Source: Mesorhizobium sp.
Lineage (GTDB): Bacteria > Pseudomonadota > Alphaproteobacteria > Rhizobiales > Rhizobiaceae
Direction of reading: 5' to 3'
Length of the DNA stretch: 54,739 nt
Assembly (NCBI RefSeq): GCF_024509055.1
Contig: NZ_JANINM010000116.1
Span: forward strand, 1-54,739
The position numbers and the translations under genes are program-made. Positions 33,395-42,907 of the stretch are shown here, piece after piece; position 1 is the stretch's first letter; each line of letters opens with the position of its first letter. The notes beneath the pieces are model-generated. The model was not told the DNA's origin. It did no database searches and saw only the letters and a list, made by a program, of their open reading frames with translations.

Positions 33395-33768
33395 TGCTGT
33401 CAATCTCGCGGCCATTGTGGCGCAACTCCTGACTCGTGCGCTTGGTGTGCAGCGACCCGGAATCCGGATTGCGACGTGTCGTAAAAATCAGTCGCGCAGG
33501 TTCGGACTTGCACACCTGACTTTTGCGACACCAACTTCCCTGAAAATTCAGCGCTGGCGATTTTGTCGCAAAACTTCCAATAGCGGAACGGCTCGACAAG
33601 GGTAGGAAGCGGTCGTGACAAATGGCTAGCGGCGAACGAGTGCTTGACGCCAAAAGCAGATATTCCCAAGTGTAGTATACTTTTAGGATAGCTATCAGGC
33701 GATTTGCGCACAGCGAACGCGCACAATCAGCTTGAAATACCTTTTGTTGTCGTGATGATGAGCGTGAT
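33395..33768. other. junction region left of the SIR2/SMC operon
   Basis: No gene is called. GGTGTGCA (33444-33451) and TGCACACC (33509-33516) are a perfect 8-bp inverted repeat. TTGCGAC is repeated at about 33469 and 33533. A minus-strand frame of 108 residues is open but unlike any family I know. The region should contain the promoter of the defence operon, and the repeats may be a relic of insertion. Confidence 0.4.
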
Positions 33769-35499
33769 TTGGGGGTAGGGTATTTGGTTGCACTGCCGGC
33801 TGGCGTTACGGCCGCAAACATATCGATTTTAAAGGTGTTGGAGCTGCTCGATGGTCATTTCAAAGAGACCGCCGACGGAATTGCCAACGGCGAATACGTG
33901 TTCTGGCTAGGGTCCGCAATTTCAAAGGAAAAGGTCGACGACCTTGGCAAGATCTGTCGCCGGATTTTGAAGCATCTGTGGGATAAGCGCGCCGACGAAG
34001 GTGGTGCGGGAGCGTTCACGAGCGCGTTCCACAAGGCGATTGGTCTCGCAGGGCTAAGCGACGCCGAGAAGGCCAGCATCGATTTCACGACGTCTCCCGA
34101 AACCTGGGCAATGATCGACGACGTAGTCGGTCGGCTCGTTAAGAAGTATTCTGACCTTCTTTCGATCGTCGTCACGGGCAAGGAGGCCGACTATCTGCTT
34201 TGGGAAGTTGTCGATGTTCCCGGCACATACGCCAATGCCGGTACCGAGCCTGACTGCGAGCACTTCTGTGTGGCGATACTCGCGCTAGAAGGACTATTGG
34301 CGAATGTGGCAACGGCGAACTGGGATGGTCTCGTGGAGAAGGCTGTTGCTCAGCTCTCAGCCGGTACCGCTGGAATATTGTCCGTGTGTGTGACCGCCGA
34401 GGATTTCGGCGCAGGTGCCCCCCGAACGCGGCTTCTTAAGTTTCACGGTTGCGCCGTCCGTGCGAAAGCTAACGCGACGGTATATCGACCGTATATTGTT
34501 GGTCGCGGATCCCAAATTTTGGGGTGGACTGCCGACGACAACTACAAGCTGATGCGCCGGGAGCTTGAGGGGCTTGCGAGCAAAAATCCGTCGCTCGTGG
34601 TTGGCCTCTCAATCCAGGACTTCAATATCAAGGCGGTCTTTGCCAAAGGCAACCAGCTGAAACCTCACGCCTTTCCGTCCCATCCGCCAGCCTACGTATT
34701 TGCACAACAGGAACTGGGCATCGACCAGGAACAGTTGCTTCAATACGTCTATGGCGATCAATATGCGAGGCGTCAGGCGGACATCGAAGAGTCGGCCAAG
34801 TTGCCAGCGTACTCTAAACCGCTTTTGACGGCTCTTGTGCTCTGCATGCTTACGAAGAAGCTTGTCGCATATTCTGATCGAGCAAACGCGCCTGGGTTTG
34901 GGGCAGCGGATCGCGAGGCGATTGCAAAAGGCGTATTAGCCCTGCGTGATCGCATCGCCGGAGGGGGCGATGCCGACCGTTTGGCCTTCGTGAAAGCGAT
35001 TATACAGCGGGGGTCTCAACTGCTAAGTGCGTTTCGGGGTGCGGCCTATCCCGGCAACGGCACCTTTGCCGGGCTTGGCATTCTCCCTGTGTCTCAGATT
35101 GCCAATGATCCCAATCTTGGGACCACGGGCCTGCCCGAACTGGCAAATGTCGCCGGGATACTTGGACAAGTTGCCAACGACAACTGGACGATGTCTGTTG
35201 TAGACGGTGGGGCGGTTGAGATCGACAACGCGGGCGCGAAACGCAAGGTGTTCTTCGTAGCCACAAGCGATGCGGCGGCCGGTCTCGTGCTTGACGGGAC
35301 GATCGACGAGGACGATCCTGATAATGTTGTGATCATCTGCACTGCGGCGGCTCCGCGCATGAAGCGCAACCCGACGTCGGCACCCGGAAGAGTCCTTGAT
35401 CCGGATGCGGCGACAGACGTTGCCGTGCGATCGATCCTTCTGGCGGCGGCAAATGCTGACGAGGCTGTGCAACTCTTCAGGGAGCAAGCCGGACTATGA
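33769..35499 (+). CDS. SIR2-domain effector of a Lamassu-type defence operon (LmuA-like)
   Basis: A 576-residue protein with a SIR2-like N-terminal half: GEYVFWLGSAISKEKVDDLG (about 41-60, nucleotide-binding start), NVATANWDGLVEKAV (about 180-195), LLKFHGCAVR (about 222-231) and SLVVGLSIQDFNIKAVF (about 281-297). SIR2 effectors in phage defence deplete NAD+ on activation. The start is uncertain: TTG at 33769 or TTG at 33784, the latter 4 bases after GGGGTAGGG; no ATG is suitable. The two downstream genes overlap by ATGA, making a three-gene unit in the effector-small protein-SMC order of Lamassu (DdmABC-like) systems. Confidence 0.8.
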   Translation: MGVGYLVALPAGVTAANISILKVLELLDGHFKETADGIANGEYVFWLGSAISKEKVDDLGKICRRILKHLWDKRADEGGAGAFTSAFHKAIGLAGLSDAEKASIDFTTSPETWAMIDDVVGRLVKKYSDLLSIVVTGKEADYLLWEVVDVPGTYANAGTEPDCEHFCVAILALEGLLANVATANWDGLVEKAVAQLSAGTAGILSVCVTAEDFGAGAPRTRLLKFHGCAVRAKANATVYRPYIVGRGSQILGWTADDNYKLMRRELEGLASKNPSLVVGLSIQDFNIKAVFAKGNQLKPHAFPSHPPAYVFAQQELGIDQEQLLQYVYGDQYARRQADIEESAKLPAYSKPLLTALVLCMLTKKLVAYSDRANAPGFGAADREAIAKGVLALRDRIAGGGDADRLAFVKAIIQRGSQLLSAFRGAAYPGNGTFAGLGILPVSQIANDPNLGTTGLPELANVAGILGQVANDNWTMSVVDGGAVEIDNAGAKRKVFFVATSDAAAGLVLDGTIDEDDPDNVVIICTAAAPRMKRNPTSAPGRVLDPDAATDVAVRSILLAAANADEAVQLFREQAGL

Positions 35500-36083
35500 T
35501 CTTGAGCCCGTCTGTAGCGCAGATCGTGGACATCCTGATCGGCGCGGGGTTTAAGACCCTGCCGACTCCCTTCAAGGTGGGTAGTATTCCGTTCGAGTTT
35601 GCTGCGATGCTAGTTGGCACGGACAAGGCACCTGACCTCGTCGTCATCATCGACACCGTGACTGAGAAAGAGGAGCGCGCTCGACAGAAAATTGGCGGAT
35701 TGGGTCGCGCGCTTGATGCAGTGCAATCGCGTCGGCCCGTGACTGCCATTATCACAGGACCGACTCCCGGCGAGCAGACGCTGGAGTCTATCTCGAAGGT
35801 TTGTCGCGTTCTGCCGGTCGGTACACCTACCGGACCGTCAGACGACAGCCTCTTGCGCGACTGGTTAGCAGTTCTATTGCCGTTGAAGGTGCCTGATACA
35901 TCGGCGGTAGCAGCAGATCCACTAATCAACTTGCGCAATCAAACGGATGAATTGGGAGCGCTCATAGTGGGCGCGGCACCACGTGGTGCGCGCGCTGTCC
36001 AGGACGTCCTACGCAAGCGTTTGGAAACGCCGCTCAAAGCGGCCATTGCGACGCTGTCGGACAGCGACGGGGATTTAATATGA
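35496..36083 (+). CDS. middle protein of the Lamassu-type operon (LmuC-like)
   Basis: A 195-residue protein overlapped at both ends by ATGA. No catalytic motif is certain. The segment FEFAAMLVGTDKAPDLVVII followed by DTVTEKEERARQKIGGLGRA and SRRPVTAIITGP resembles the core of a restriction-endonuclease-like fold but lacks an obvious E-x-K. In Lamassu systems the small middle protein (LmuC, DdmB) joins the SMC dimer and the effector into one complex. Assignment rests on position, size and the identity of the flanking genes. Confidence 0.65.
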   Translation: MILSPSVAQIVDILIGAGFKTLPTPFKVGSIPFEFAAMLVGTDKAPDLVVIIDTVTEKEERARQKIGGLGRALDAVQSRRPVTAIITGPTPGEQTLESISKVCRVLPVGTPTGPSDDSLLRDWLAVLLPLKVPDTSAVAADPLINLRNQTDELGALIVGAAPRGARAVQDVLRKRLETPLKAAIATLSDSDGDLI

Positions 36084-38512
36084 CCGTTCTCGATCCGATT
36101 GAAGGTCTGGTTATTCAGAATTTCCGCAGCATTCGAGGAACGGTGCCTGTCCCGCTTGATGCCCCTATAGTGCTGATCCACGGCGCGAATGGCGCAGGCA
36201 AGACCAGCATTCTGGCGGCTCTTGAACTGGCGCTTACTCGGGAAATTCCCGCAATGAGGCGGGACGACGAGGCCTTTGAGCGTTTCCTTGTACATCAAGG
36301 GCAGGAGAAGGCCTCTGTCTCACTCGTCGGGAGGAACAATGTTCCACTAGAGCAGGGAACAATAACCGTTGAAGGCGGCATGGTTAATGGTACCGCGCTT
36401 CTCAATAGCGAGGACGCGCAGTTCTTCAGCAACCGTTGCATGCTGGCGCAGTCGGTCCTGAGCCGTTTGTTGAAAATTTATCAGGATGCCGATCCTAACA
36501 AGGAGTCGGCCCTCACGCATTTCGTGAAGGACCTGTTGAGGCTGGACCAGCTCGACGCCGTCATTGATGGGCTTCAGCCTGTCGGCGATGTCCGCAATGT
36601 ACGAAAGCTTGCTCCGGCTTACAAGGACGCAGAAGACTTGAAGAAATCAAAGGAGGCTGAGCGCTCGCGCTTGGTCCGAGAGCGTTCTGATGTTTCGCAG
36701 CAGGTCACAAGTGAACTCACCCTTCTGCAAGAGGAACTGGACGTCGCTTTGCCGGGCCGCAAGGCCGATCTTCAGGCATTGGAGACATTGCGCGACGAAC
36801 TTCGGCAACAGGATACTGGATCTCGATTGCTCGATGAGCGCGGTCGCTTGAATGAACTTCAGTCCGTCGAGAAGGCTTGGTCGAGTATCGCGAAAAATAT
36901 CGGCTCGCTTCAACGCGCCGAGGTTGAGTATCGCGCGAGTCAGGCTACCGCGAACGCGAGCAAGTGGCGCGAGGCAACCGGCGTTGAGCTGGAGGCGATC
37001 ACCGCTGCACTGCGTGAATTTTTCCCCGATCTTCCATCCTGGTCGTCGACCAGTCCTGACCTTGCCTATGCCTCCGCCCATCAACGCCTTGAGGAGGAGC
37101 TGGCGAGGTTGAATGGGCTGCTATCTAAGGATGACGACAATCTCGCGTCGCAGAAGAGAGCGGCTGAATCCCAGGCGCAGGATGAGGCCCGACTTAAGAT
37201 CATTTCCTCTCAGATTGCCGAGATCTCCCAGACGTCCAGCCAGATTGCAACTGCATTGGCAAGCGTTCTTCCGCATATCCATGACAATGAATGTCCCGTG
37301 TGCGGTCGCGATTACGGCGAGGTCTCGAAGGAACCGCTGTCTGCCCACGTGCAACAGCATATAGCGCGGATAACGACGGATGCGGCGCGTCTCGGTCAGT
37401 TGTCCAACGAGCAGGCTGCGACCGCGACACGCATTACCACAACGACGCGACAACTTGATCGGCTGCGCACTGCAATTCTTTCAGATGAGGTTAAGCTTCA
37501 GACACGCCGAAGGATTGTTTCGCTGACTGAACGTCAGGTTGCTCTTGCGCGAATTTCCGATGCTGTCGCTGCAGGAGCGAAGCTTCTCTCGGACGAGGCC
37601 GTCGCCTCACGCGATCTTGGTCGCTTCGGGGAGAACGATCGACTTTCGAACGAGCTGCGCGGCAGTGCATCGCGCATCAGTGAAGCCTTCAGCGGTAAGC
37701 CGATAGCCCAGTCGGACCAGTTGGGACCGTTTCTTGCGGAGCTTCGGCAGGCGATCGCGGGTCGCGTGGAGAGCCTTCAGCGCATCCAGCGGGGGATCGA
37801 AGCCGCAACCAATCGATGCACGCTTGTCCTCCGGCTGCGCTCGCAGCGGGATACAGTTGCCGATGATATCGCGCGTCTAGATGGAGACATCGAGAAACTG
37901 GACGAGGCTTTTGCGGTTGCAGACGCGGACCGCAAGCGCGCTAAGGAACTCTCCGATATCGCTCGGAAAGCCAGAACCAATACAGTGCGCAACGTGTTCA
38001 ATAACTCCCTGAACATGCTTTGGCGTGATCTGTTTGTGAGGCTGGCTCCGACTGAGCCGTTCATTCCGGCTTTTCGCATTCCGGCAGATGCGACTGAGAT
38101 CAGCGCAACCCTAGAAACCCATCACCGCAAAGGAATGCCCGGCGGCACGCCGGGCTCAATGTTGAGTTCCGGCAATCTCAATACGGCAGCGCTAACGCTG
38201 TTCCTTGCGCTTCATTTCTCCGTCGCTACTTCACGGCTGCCGTGGTTGGTTCTCGACGATCCAGTGCAGAGTATGGACGAGTTGCATATTGCTCAATTCG
38301 CAGCGCTGCTGCGAACGATATCGCGCAACCAGCATCGGAAGATCATCATCGCCGTGCATGAGAAGCCGTTGTTCGACTATCTGGCTCTCGAACTGAGCCC
38401 TTCTTTCGAGACGGACAAACTCCTTACATTGGAAATACGTCGCGGCATCGAAGACGACACGCAGGTGATTCCGCGCTACCTGCCGTATCAGAAAGACGCT
38501 GTAGCTGCCTAG
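36080..38512 (+). CDS. SMC/Rad50-like ATPase of the Lamassu-type operon (LmuB-like)
   Basis: An 810-residue SMC-type ATPase: IQNFRSIRG, Walker A GANGAGKTS (about 35-43), two long coiled-coil arms, and a Rad50-like zinc hook CPVCGRDYGE (about 405). The C-terminal signature region MLSSGNLNTAALTLFLALHF and Walker B WLVLDDPVQSMDE (about 722-734) close the head. This matches LmuB/DdmC, which senses foreign DNA ends or structures and releases the effector. It is shorter than true Rad50 and has no Mre11 partner. The operon lies in the traG-trbB cargo site. Confidence 0.85.
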   Translation: MTVLDPIEGLVIQNFRSIRGTVPVPLDAPIVLIHGANGAGKTSILAALELALTREIPAMRRDDEAFERFLVHQGQEKASVSLVGRNNVPLEQGTITVEGGMVNGTALLNSEDAQFFSNRCMLAQSVLSRLLKIYQDADPNKESALTHFVKDLLRLDQLDAVIDGLQPVGDVRNVRKLAPAYKDAEDLKKSKEAERSRLVRERSDVSQQVTSELTLLQEELDVALPGRKADLQALETLRDELRQQDTGSRLLDERGRLNELQSVEKAWSSIAKNIGSLQRAEVEYRASQATANASKWREATGVELEAITAALREFFPDLPSWSSTSPDLAYASAHQRLEEELARLNGLLSKDDDNLASQKRAAESQAQDEARLKIISSQIAEISQTSSQIATALASVLPHIHDNECPVCGRDYGEVSKEPLSAHVQQHIARITTDAARLGQLSNEQAATATRITTTTRQLDRLRTAILSDEVKLQTRRRIVSLTERQVALARISDAVAAGAKLLSDEAVASRDLGRFGENDRLSNELRGSASRISEAFSGKPIAQSDQLGPFLAELRQAIAGRVESLQRIQRGIEAATNRCTLVLRLRSQRDTVADDIARLDGDIEKLDEAFAVADADRKRAKELSDIARKARTNTVRNVFNNSLNMLWRDLFVRLAPTEPFIPAFRIPADATEISATLETHHRKGMPGGTPGSMLSSGNLNTAALTLFLALHFSVATSRLPWLVLDDPVQSMDELHIAQFAALLRTISRNQHRKIIIAVHEKPLFDYLALELSPSFETDKLLTLEIRRGIEDDTQVIPRYLPYQKDAVAA

Positions 38513-38836
38513 CTAATCTGTTAGTTGGATGCGGGCTATTACAAGGTCCGCGCTGGGCCGTTAACTCTGCACCAATGGGCATGAGGTCGAAGCTGAGCGC
38601 TCGAATCAGGGCTGATCGCGCCTTGCACTGGAGGCCAAGTATTTTGCATCTCCGCGGCTATCGAATCAACGAGTGTAGAGTACGCCACCGGTGATGAATC
38701 TCCGCGGACCAAGACCAAGGCAATACCGCCGTTCTCCTGTATTTGCACGCCACAGTGCTACTACGACCAAAACTTGTTGAACGAACCTGATTTGAGGCTC
38801 TTTTAGTCAACCCCAACCGGGGACCTGCGTGAGGCG
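38513..38836. other. about 320 bases right of the defence operon, no gene
   Basis: A 69-residue minus-strand frame (38539-38748) has no recognisable domain. The stretch should contain the promoter of the trb operon and the right edge of the cargo. No copy of the left-edge repeats was found. Confidence 0.35.
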
Positions 38837-38861
38837 CGCCCCGTGAGAGAACGGGGCGGGG
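38837..38861 (+). promoter_or_regulatory. hairpin covering the trbB ribosome-binding site
   Basis: CGCCCCGT (38837-38844) and ACGGGGCG (38851-38858) form a perfect 8-bp stem with loop GAGAGA. The 3' arm is the G-rich ribosome site (GGGGCGGGG) of trbB, whose ATG is at 38862. Folded, it would hide the site and limit translation of the first gene of the coupled trb operon. Confidence 0.65.
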
Positions 38862-39845
38862 ATGACTTCCAACCACCACAAGCCGGAGGCGATCGCACGC
38901 GGCGCACGCATGCTGCGCACCGCTCTGGGGCCGGCGATTGCGCGATTTCTGGAAGACCCCGCTGTCGTCGAGGTGATGCTGAACCCGGACGGTCGGTTGT
39001 GGATCGATCGTCTCTCCGAAGGTCTGGCCGACACGGGCGAGATGATGTCGGCGGCCGATGGCGAGCGCATCGTGCGCCTGGTCGCGCACCATGTCGGCGC
39101 GGAGGTGCATCCGCGTTCGCCGCGCGTCTCGGCGGAACTGCCCGAGACCGGTGAACGCTTCGAGGGCCTGTTGCCGCCGGTCGTCGCAGCGCCGGCCTTC
39201 GCCATCCGCAAGCCTGCGGTCGCGGTGTTCACGCTCAACGACTATGTGGCGTCCGGCATCATGGGCGCCGATCAGGCGGAGACGTTGCGCGCCGCTGTCG
39301 CGTCCCGCGCCAACATTCTAGTCGCGGGCGGCACAAGCACTGGCAAGACAACGCTCACCAATGCGCTGCTCGCCGAAGTGGCGAAGGGCGCCGATCGCGT
39401 CGTCATCATCGAGGACACGCGCGAGCTGCAATGCGCCGCGCCGAACCTCGTGGCGATGCGCACCAAAGACGGCGTGGCGACGCTCTCCGATCTCGTGCGC
39501 TCGTCATTGCGCCTGCGCCCCGACCGCATTCCGATCGGTGAGGTGCGCGGCGCTGAAGCGCTCGACTTGCTCAAGGCATGGGGCACCGGACACCCCGGCG
39601 GCATCGGCACCATCCACGCTGGCACCGGCATCGGCGCGCTGCGCCGACTCGAGCAGCTCATTCAAGAGGCCGTCGTCACCGTTCCGCGCGCCCTCATCGC
39701 CGAGACCATCGATCTTGTCGCCGTGCTCTCCGGCCGCGGCTCCGCGCGGCGGCTGGCCGAACTCGCCCGCGTCGACGGGCTCGGCCCGGACGGCGACTAC
39801 CGCATCACCCCCGCAACCATCTCGAACAACGGAGAGTCAGAATGA
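38862..39845 (+). CDS. trbB: TrbB, VirB11-like ATPase
   Basis: A 327-residue secretion ATPase that powers pilus assembly from the cytoplasmic face. Walker [10 protein letters not shown] (about 155-163), ASP-box region [12 protein letters not shown], Walker B-like [18 protein letters not shown] and His box [12 protein letters not shown] are present. First gene of the trb operon. Its ribosome site is within a stable hairpin. Its stop overlaps the trbC ATG (ATGA). Confidence 0.96.
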   Translation: MTSNHHKPEAIARGARMLRTALGPAIARFLEDPAVVEVMLNPDGRLWIDRLSEGLADTGEMMSAADGERIVRLVAHHVGAEVHPRSPRVSAELPETGERFEGLLPPVVAAPAFAIRKPAVAVFTLNDYVASGIMGADQAETLRAAVASRANILVAGGTSTGKTTLTNALLAEVAKGADRVVIIEDTRELQCAAPNLVAMRTKDGVATLSDLVRSSLRLRPDRIPIGEVRGAEALDLLKAWGTGHPGGIGTIHAGTGIGALRRLEQLIQEAVVTVPRALIAETIDLVAVLSGRGSARRLAELARVDGLGPDGDYRITPATISNNGESE

Positions 39846-40174
39846 TCCATGCCGCCTCCCGCATCCGTCGCCATCTCGCGACGGCCGCCGCCTTCGTGAC
39901 CGTCACCTTGCTCATGGCACCGGCCGCCTATGCGTCGGGCTCGTCGATGCCGTGGGAACAGCCTCTGCAAAAGATCCTCGATTCCGTCGAAGGACCGGTC
40001 TCCAAGATCATCGCCGTCATCATCATCATCGTCACCGGCCTGACGCTGGCCTTTGGCGATTCATCGGGCGGCTTCCGCCGCCTGATCCAGATCGTGTTCG
40101 GCCTGTCGATCGCCTTTGCGGCGTCGAGCTTCTTCCTGTCGTTCTTCTCGTTCGGCGGTGGAGCGCTGGTCTGA
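39842..40174 (+). CDS. trbC: TrbC, pilin precursor
   Basis: A 110-residue pilin: signal peptide with core TAAAFVTVTLLMAPAAYA, then SSMPWEQPLQKILDSVEGPV and two hydrophobic helices (KIIAVIIIIVTGLTLAFG; LIQIVFGLSIAFAASSFFL). Matured probably by TraF. ATG 39842 overlaps the trbB stop, and its TGA shares a base with the trbD ATG (TGATG). Confidence 0.95.
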   Translation: MIHAASRIRRHLATAAAFVTVTLLMAPAAYASGSSMPWEQPLQKILDSVEGPVSKIIAVIIIIVTGLTLAFGDSSGGFRRLIQIVFGLSIAFAASSFFLSFFSFGGGALV

Positions 40175-40455
40175 TGGCCGTCGCCTTCGAACAGCTCGAC
40201 GCCGTGCCGGGGTTTTCAGTCCCGGTCCATCGCGCGCTCACCGAGCACATCATGCTCGGCGGCGCTCCACGCTCCATCGCCATCATGAACGGGACGCTCG
40301 CCGGCGCGGTCGGCCTCGGCCTGCGCCTCTGGCTGGTCGGACTCCTCATCTGGGCGGTCGGTCACTTCGCCGCCGTCTGGGCGGCGAAGCGCGATCCGCT
40401 GTTCGTGGAAGTCGGCCGTCGCCATCTGCGCATCCCCGGTCATCTGGCGGTCTAA
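40174..40455 (+). CDS. trbD: TrbD, VirB3-like inner-membrane protein
   Basis: A 93-residue protein: VPGFSVPVHRALTEHIMLGG, APRSIAIMNGTLAGAVGLGL and the membrane segment LRLWLVGLLIWAVGHFAAVW. VirB3-family subunit that works with TrbE. The closing RRHLRIPGHLAV is typical of the family. It lies between trbC (one-base overlap) and trbE (13 bases). Confidence 0.94.
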   Translation: MAVAFEQLDAVPGFSVPVHRALTEHIMLGGAPRSIAIMNGTLAGAVGLGLRLWLVGLLIWAVGHFAAVWAAKRDPLFVEVGRRHLRIPGHLAV

Positions 40456-40468
40456 GGGAGATGCGCCC

Positions 40469-42907
40469 GTGATGAATCTCGCCGAATATCGCCACAATGC
40501 TCAACGTCTGGCGGACTATCTGCCCTGGGTCGCGCTCGTCACGAAAGGCGTCGTGCTGAACAAAGACGGCTCCTTCCAGCGGAGCGCACGCTTTCGCGGC
40601 CCTGATCTGGATTCCGCGGTCGCCGCCGAACTGGTTGCCGTCGCCGGCCGCATCAACAACGCCTTCCGCCGTCTCGGATCGGGCTGGAGCATCTTCGTCG
40701 AGGCGCAGCGCCACGAGGCCGCGACCTATCCGAACAGCACGTTTCCCGATCCAGCCTCCGCACTCGTCGATGCCGAACGCAAGGCCGACTTCGAGGAAGA
40801 AGGCGTCCATTTTGTATCGAGCTATTTCCTCACCTTCCTGTTTCTGCCGCCCGCCGAGGAAGCCGCGCGCGCCGAGACCTGGCTTTACGAAGGACGCGAA
40901 CGCTCAGGCGTCGATCCCCGTGAAATCCTGCGCGCCTTCACAGATCGCACCGACCGCGTGCTCGCGCTGCTTGACGGATTCATGCCGGAATGCGCGTGGC
41001 TCGATGACGGCGAGACGCTGACCTACCTGCATTCGACCGTTTCGACTAGGCGCCATCGCGTGCGCGTGCCGGAGACGCCGATCTATCTCGACGCACTGCT
41101 GGCGGACCAGCCACTGACGGGCGGGCTGGAGCCACGCCTTGGCGATCAGCATCTGCGCACCCTCACCGTCGTCGGCTTCCCGACCGCGACGACGCCCGGC
41201 CTGTTGGACGAACTGAACCGGTTGCCGTTCCCCTATCGATGGTCGACCCGCGCCATCCTGCTCGACAAGCTGGAGGCGACGAGGCTGCTGACGAAGATTA
41301 GGCGGCAATGGTTCGCCAAGCGCAAATCCATCGCCGCCATCCTGAAGGAAGTGATGACGAACGAGCAATCCGTGCTCGTGGACACGGACGCATCGAACAA
41401 GGCCGCCGACGCCGACGTGGCGCTGCAAGAACTCGGCGCGGACGTGGCGGGCATGGCCTATGTCACCGCGACCATCACGGTGTGGGACGCCGATCCCCGC
41501 GTTGCCGACGAGAAACTGCGGCTGCTTGAGAAGGTCATCCAGGGCCGCGACTTCACCGCCATGATCGAAACGGTGAACGCGGTCGATGCCTGGCTCAGCT
41601 CGTTGCCGGGACACGCCTACGCGAACGTCCGACAGCCGCCGATCAGCACCTTGAATCTCGCCCACATGATTCCCTTGAGCGCAGTGTGGGCGGGGCCGGA
41701 ACGGGACGAGCACCTCGGCGCACCCCCGCTGCTTTATGGCAGGACCGAAGGCTCAACCCCGTTCCGGTTTTCCCTGCATGTCGGCGATGTCGGCCACACC
41801 CTCGTCGTCGGCCCGACCGGCGCCGGCAAGTCGGTGCTGCTGGCGCTGATGGCGTTGCAATTCCGGCGTTATGAAAGAAGCCAGGTCTTCGCCTTCGACT
41901 TCGGCGGCTCGATCCGTGCGGCGGCGCTCGCGATGGGCGGCGACTGGCACGATCTCGGCGGCGGTCTGACCGAAGGCTCGGATGCGTCCGTGTCACTCCA
42001 GCCGCTCGCCCGCATCCACGACACTTATGAGCGCGCTTGGGCAGCCGACTGGATCGTCGCCATCCTCATGCGCGAAGGCATCGCGGCCACGCCCGAGGTA
42101 AAGGAGTATCTTTGGACCGCGCTGACTTCGCTGGCTTCCGCGCCAATGGAGGAACGCACGATCACCGGGCTTGCGGTGCTCCTGCAATCCAATGACCTGA
42201 AACAAGCCCTTCGGTCTTACTGCGTCGGCGGTCCCTATGGCCGGCTGCTCGACGCCGAGTCCGAGCACCTCGGCAGTTCGGACGTGCAGGCGTTCGAGAT
42301 CGAGGGCCTGGTCGGAACCGGCGCGGCGCCTGCCGTCCTCGCCTATCTGTTCCATCGTATCAGTGACCGGCTCGACGGCCGGCCGACGCTGCTCATCATC
42401 GATGAAGGCTGGCTCGCACTCGATGACGAAGGATTCGCCGGCCAGCTTCGCGAATGGCTCAAGACGCTGCGCAAGAAGAACGCCAGCGTTATTTTCGCCA
42501 CGCAGTCGCTTTCCGACATCGACAATTCCGCTATCGCGCCCGCGATCATCGAAAGCTGCCCGACACGCCTCTTGCTTCCCAACGAAAGGGCGATCGAACC
42601 GCAGATCACGGCGATCTACCGCCGCTTCGGCCTTAATGACCGCCAGATCGAAATCCTCGCGCGGGCGACGCCGAAGCGGGATTATTACTGCCAAAGCCGC
42701 CGGGGCAACCGCCTGTTCGAGCTGGGCCTGTCCGAAGTCGGCCTCGCGCTCTGCGCCGCATCCTCCAAATCCGACCAGACCCTGATCGCCAGGATCGTCA
42801 CCGAGCACGGTCGCGACGGCTTCCTCGCCGCATGGCTCAACGCCCGCGATGTGAACTGGGCGGTCGACCTCATCCCCAACCTCATCAACAAGGAGATGTC
42901 CTCATGA
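40469..42907 (+). CDS. trbE: TrbE, VirB4-like ATPase
   Basis: An 812-residue ATPase of the transfer channel. The N-terminal VirB4 domain starts MMNLAEYRHNAQRLADYLPW. Walker A is GPTGAGKSVLLAL (about 449-461) and Walker B LLIIDEGWLAL (about 640-650), followed by IFATQSLSDIDNSAIAP. The start is either GTG 40469 (AGGGAG 8 bases upstream) or the adjacent ATG 40472. The stop overlaps trbJ. Confidence 0.96.
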   Translation: MMNLAEYRHNAQRLADYLPWVALVTKGVVLNKDGSFQRSARFRGPDLDSAVAAELVAVAGRINNAFRRLGSGWSIFVEAQRHEAATYPNSTFPDPASALVDAERKADFEEEGVHFVSSYFLTFLFLPPAEEAARAETWLYEGRERSGVDPREILRAFTDRTDRVLALLDGFMPECAWLDDGETLTYLHSTVSTRRHRVRVPETPIYLDALLADQPLTGGLEPRLGDQHLRTLTVVGFPTATTPGLLDELNRLPFPYRWSTRAILLDKLEATRLLTKIRRQWFAKRKSIAAILKEVMTNEQSVLVDTDASNKAADADVALQELGADVAGMAYVTATITVWDADPRVADEKLRLLEKVIQGRDFTAMIETVNAVDAWLSSLPGHAYANVRQPPISTLNLAHMIPLSAVWAGPERDEHLGAPPLLYGRTEGSTPFRFSLHVGDVGHTLVVGPTGAGKSVLLALMALQFRRYERSQVFAFDFGGSIRAAALAMGGDWHDLGGGLTEGSDASVSLQPLARIHDTYERAWAADWIVAILMREGIAATPEVKEYLWTALTSLASAPMEERTITGLAVLLQSNDLKQALRSYCVGGPYGRLLDAESEHLGSSDVQAFEIEGLVGTGAAPAVLAYLFHRISDRLDGRPTLLIIDEGWLALDDEGFAGQLREWLKTLRKKNASVIFATQSLSDIDNSAIAPAIIESCPTRLLLPNERAIEPQITAIYRRFGLNDRQIEILARATPKRDYYCQSRRGNRLFELGLSEVGLALCAASSKSDQTLIARIVTEHGRDGFLAAWLNARDVNWAVDLIPNLINKEMSS

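Noticed and set aside
39578..39841. Long N-terminal extension of TrbC
   Set aside because: It is an out-of-frame reading of trbB; the signal peptide starts at 39842 with an ATGA overlap.
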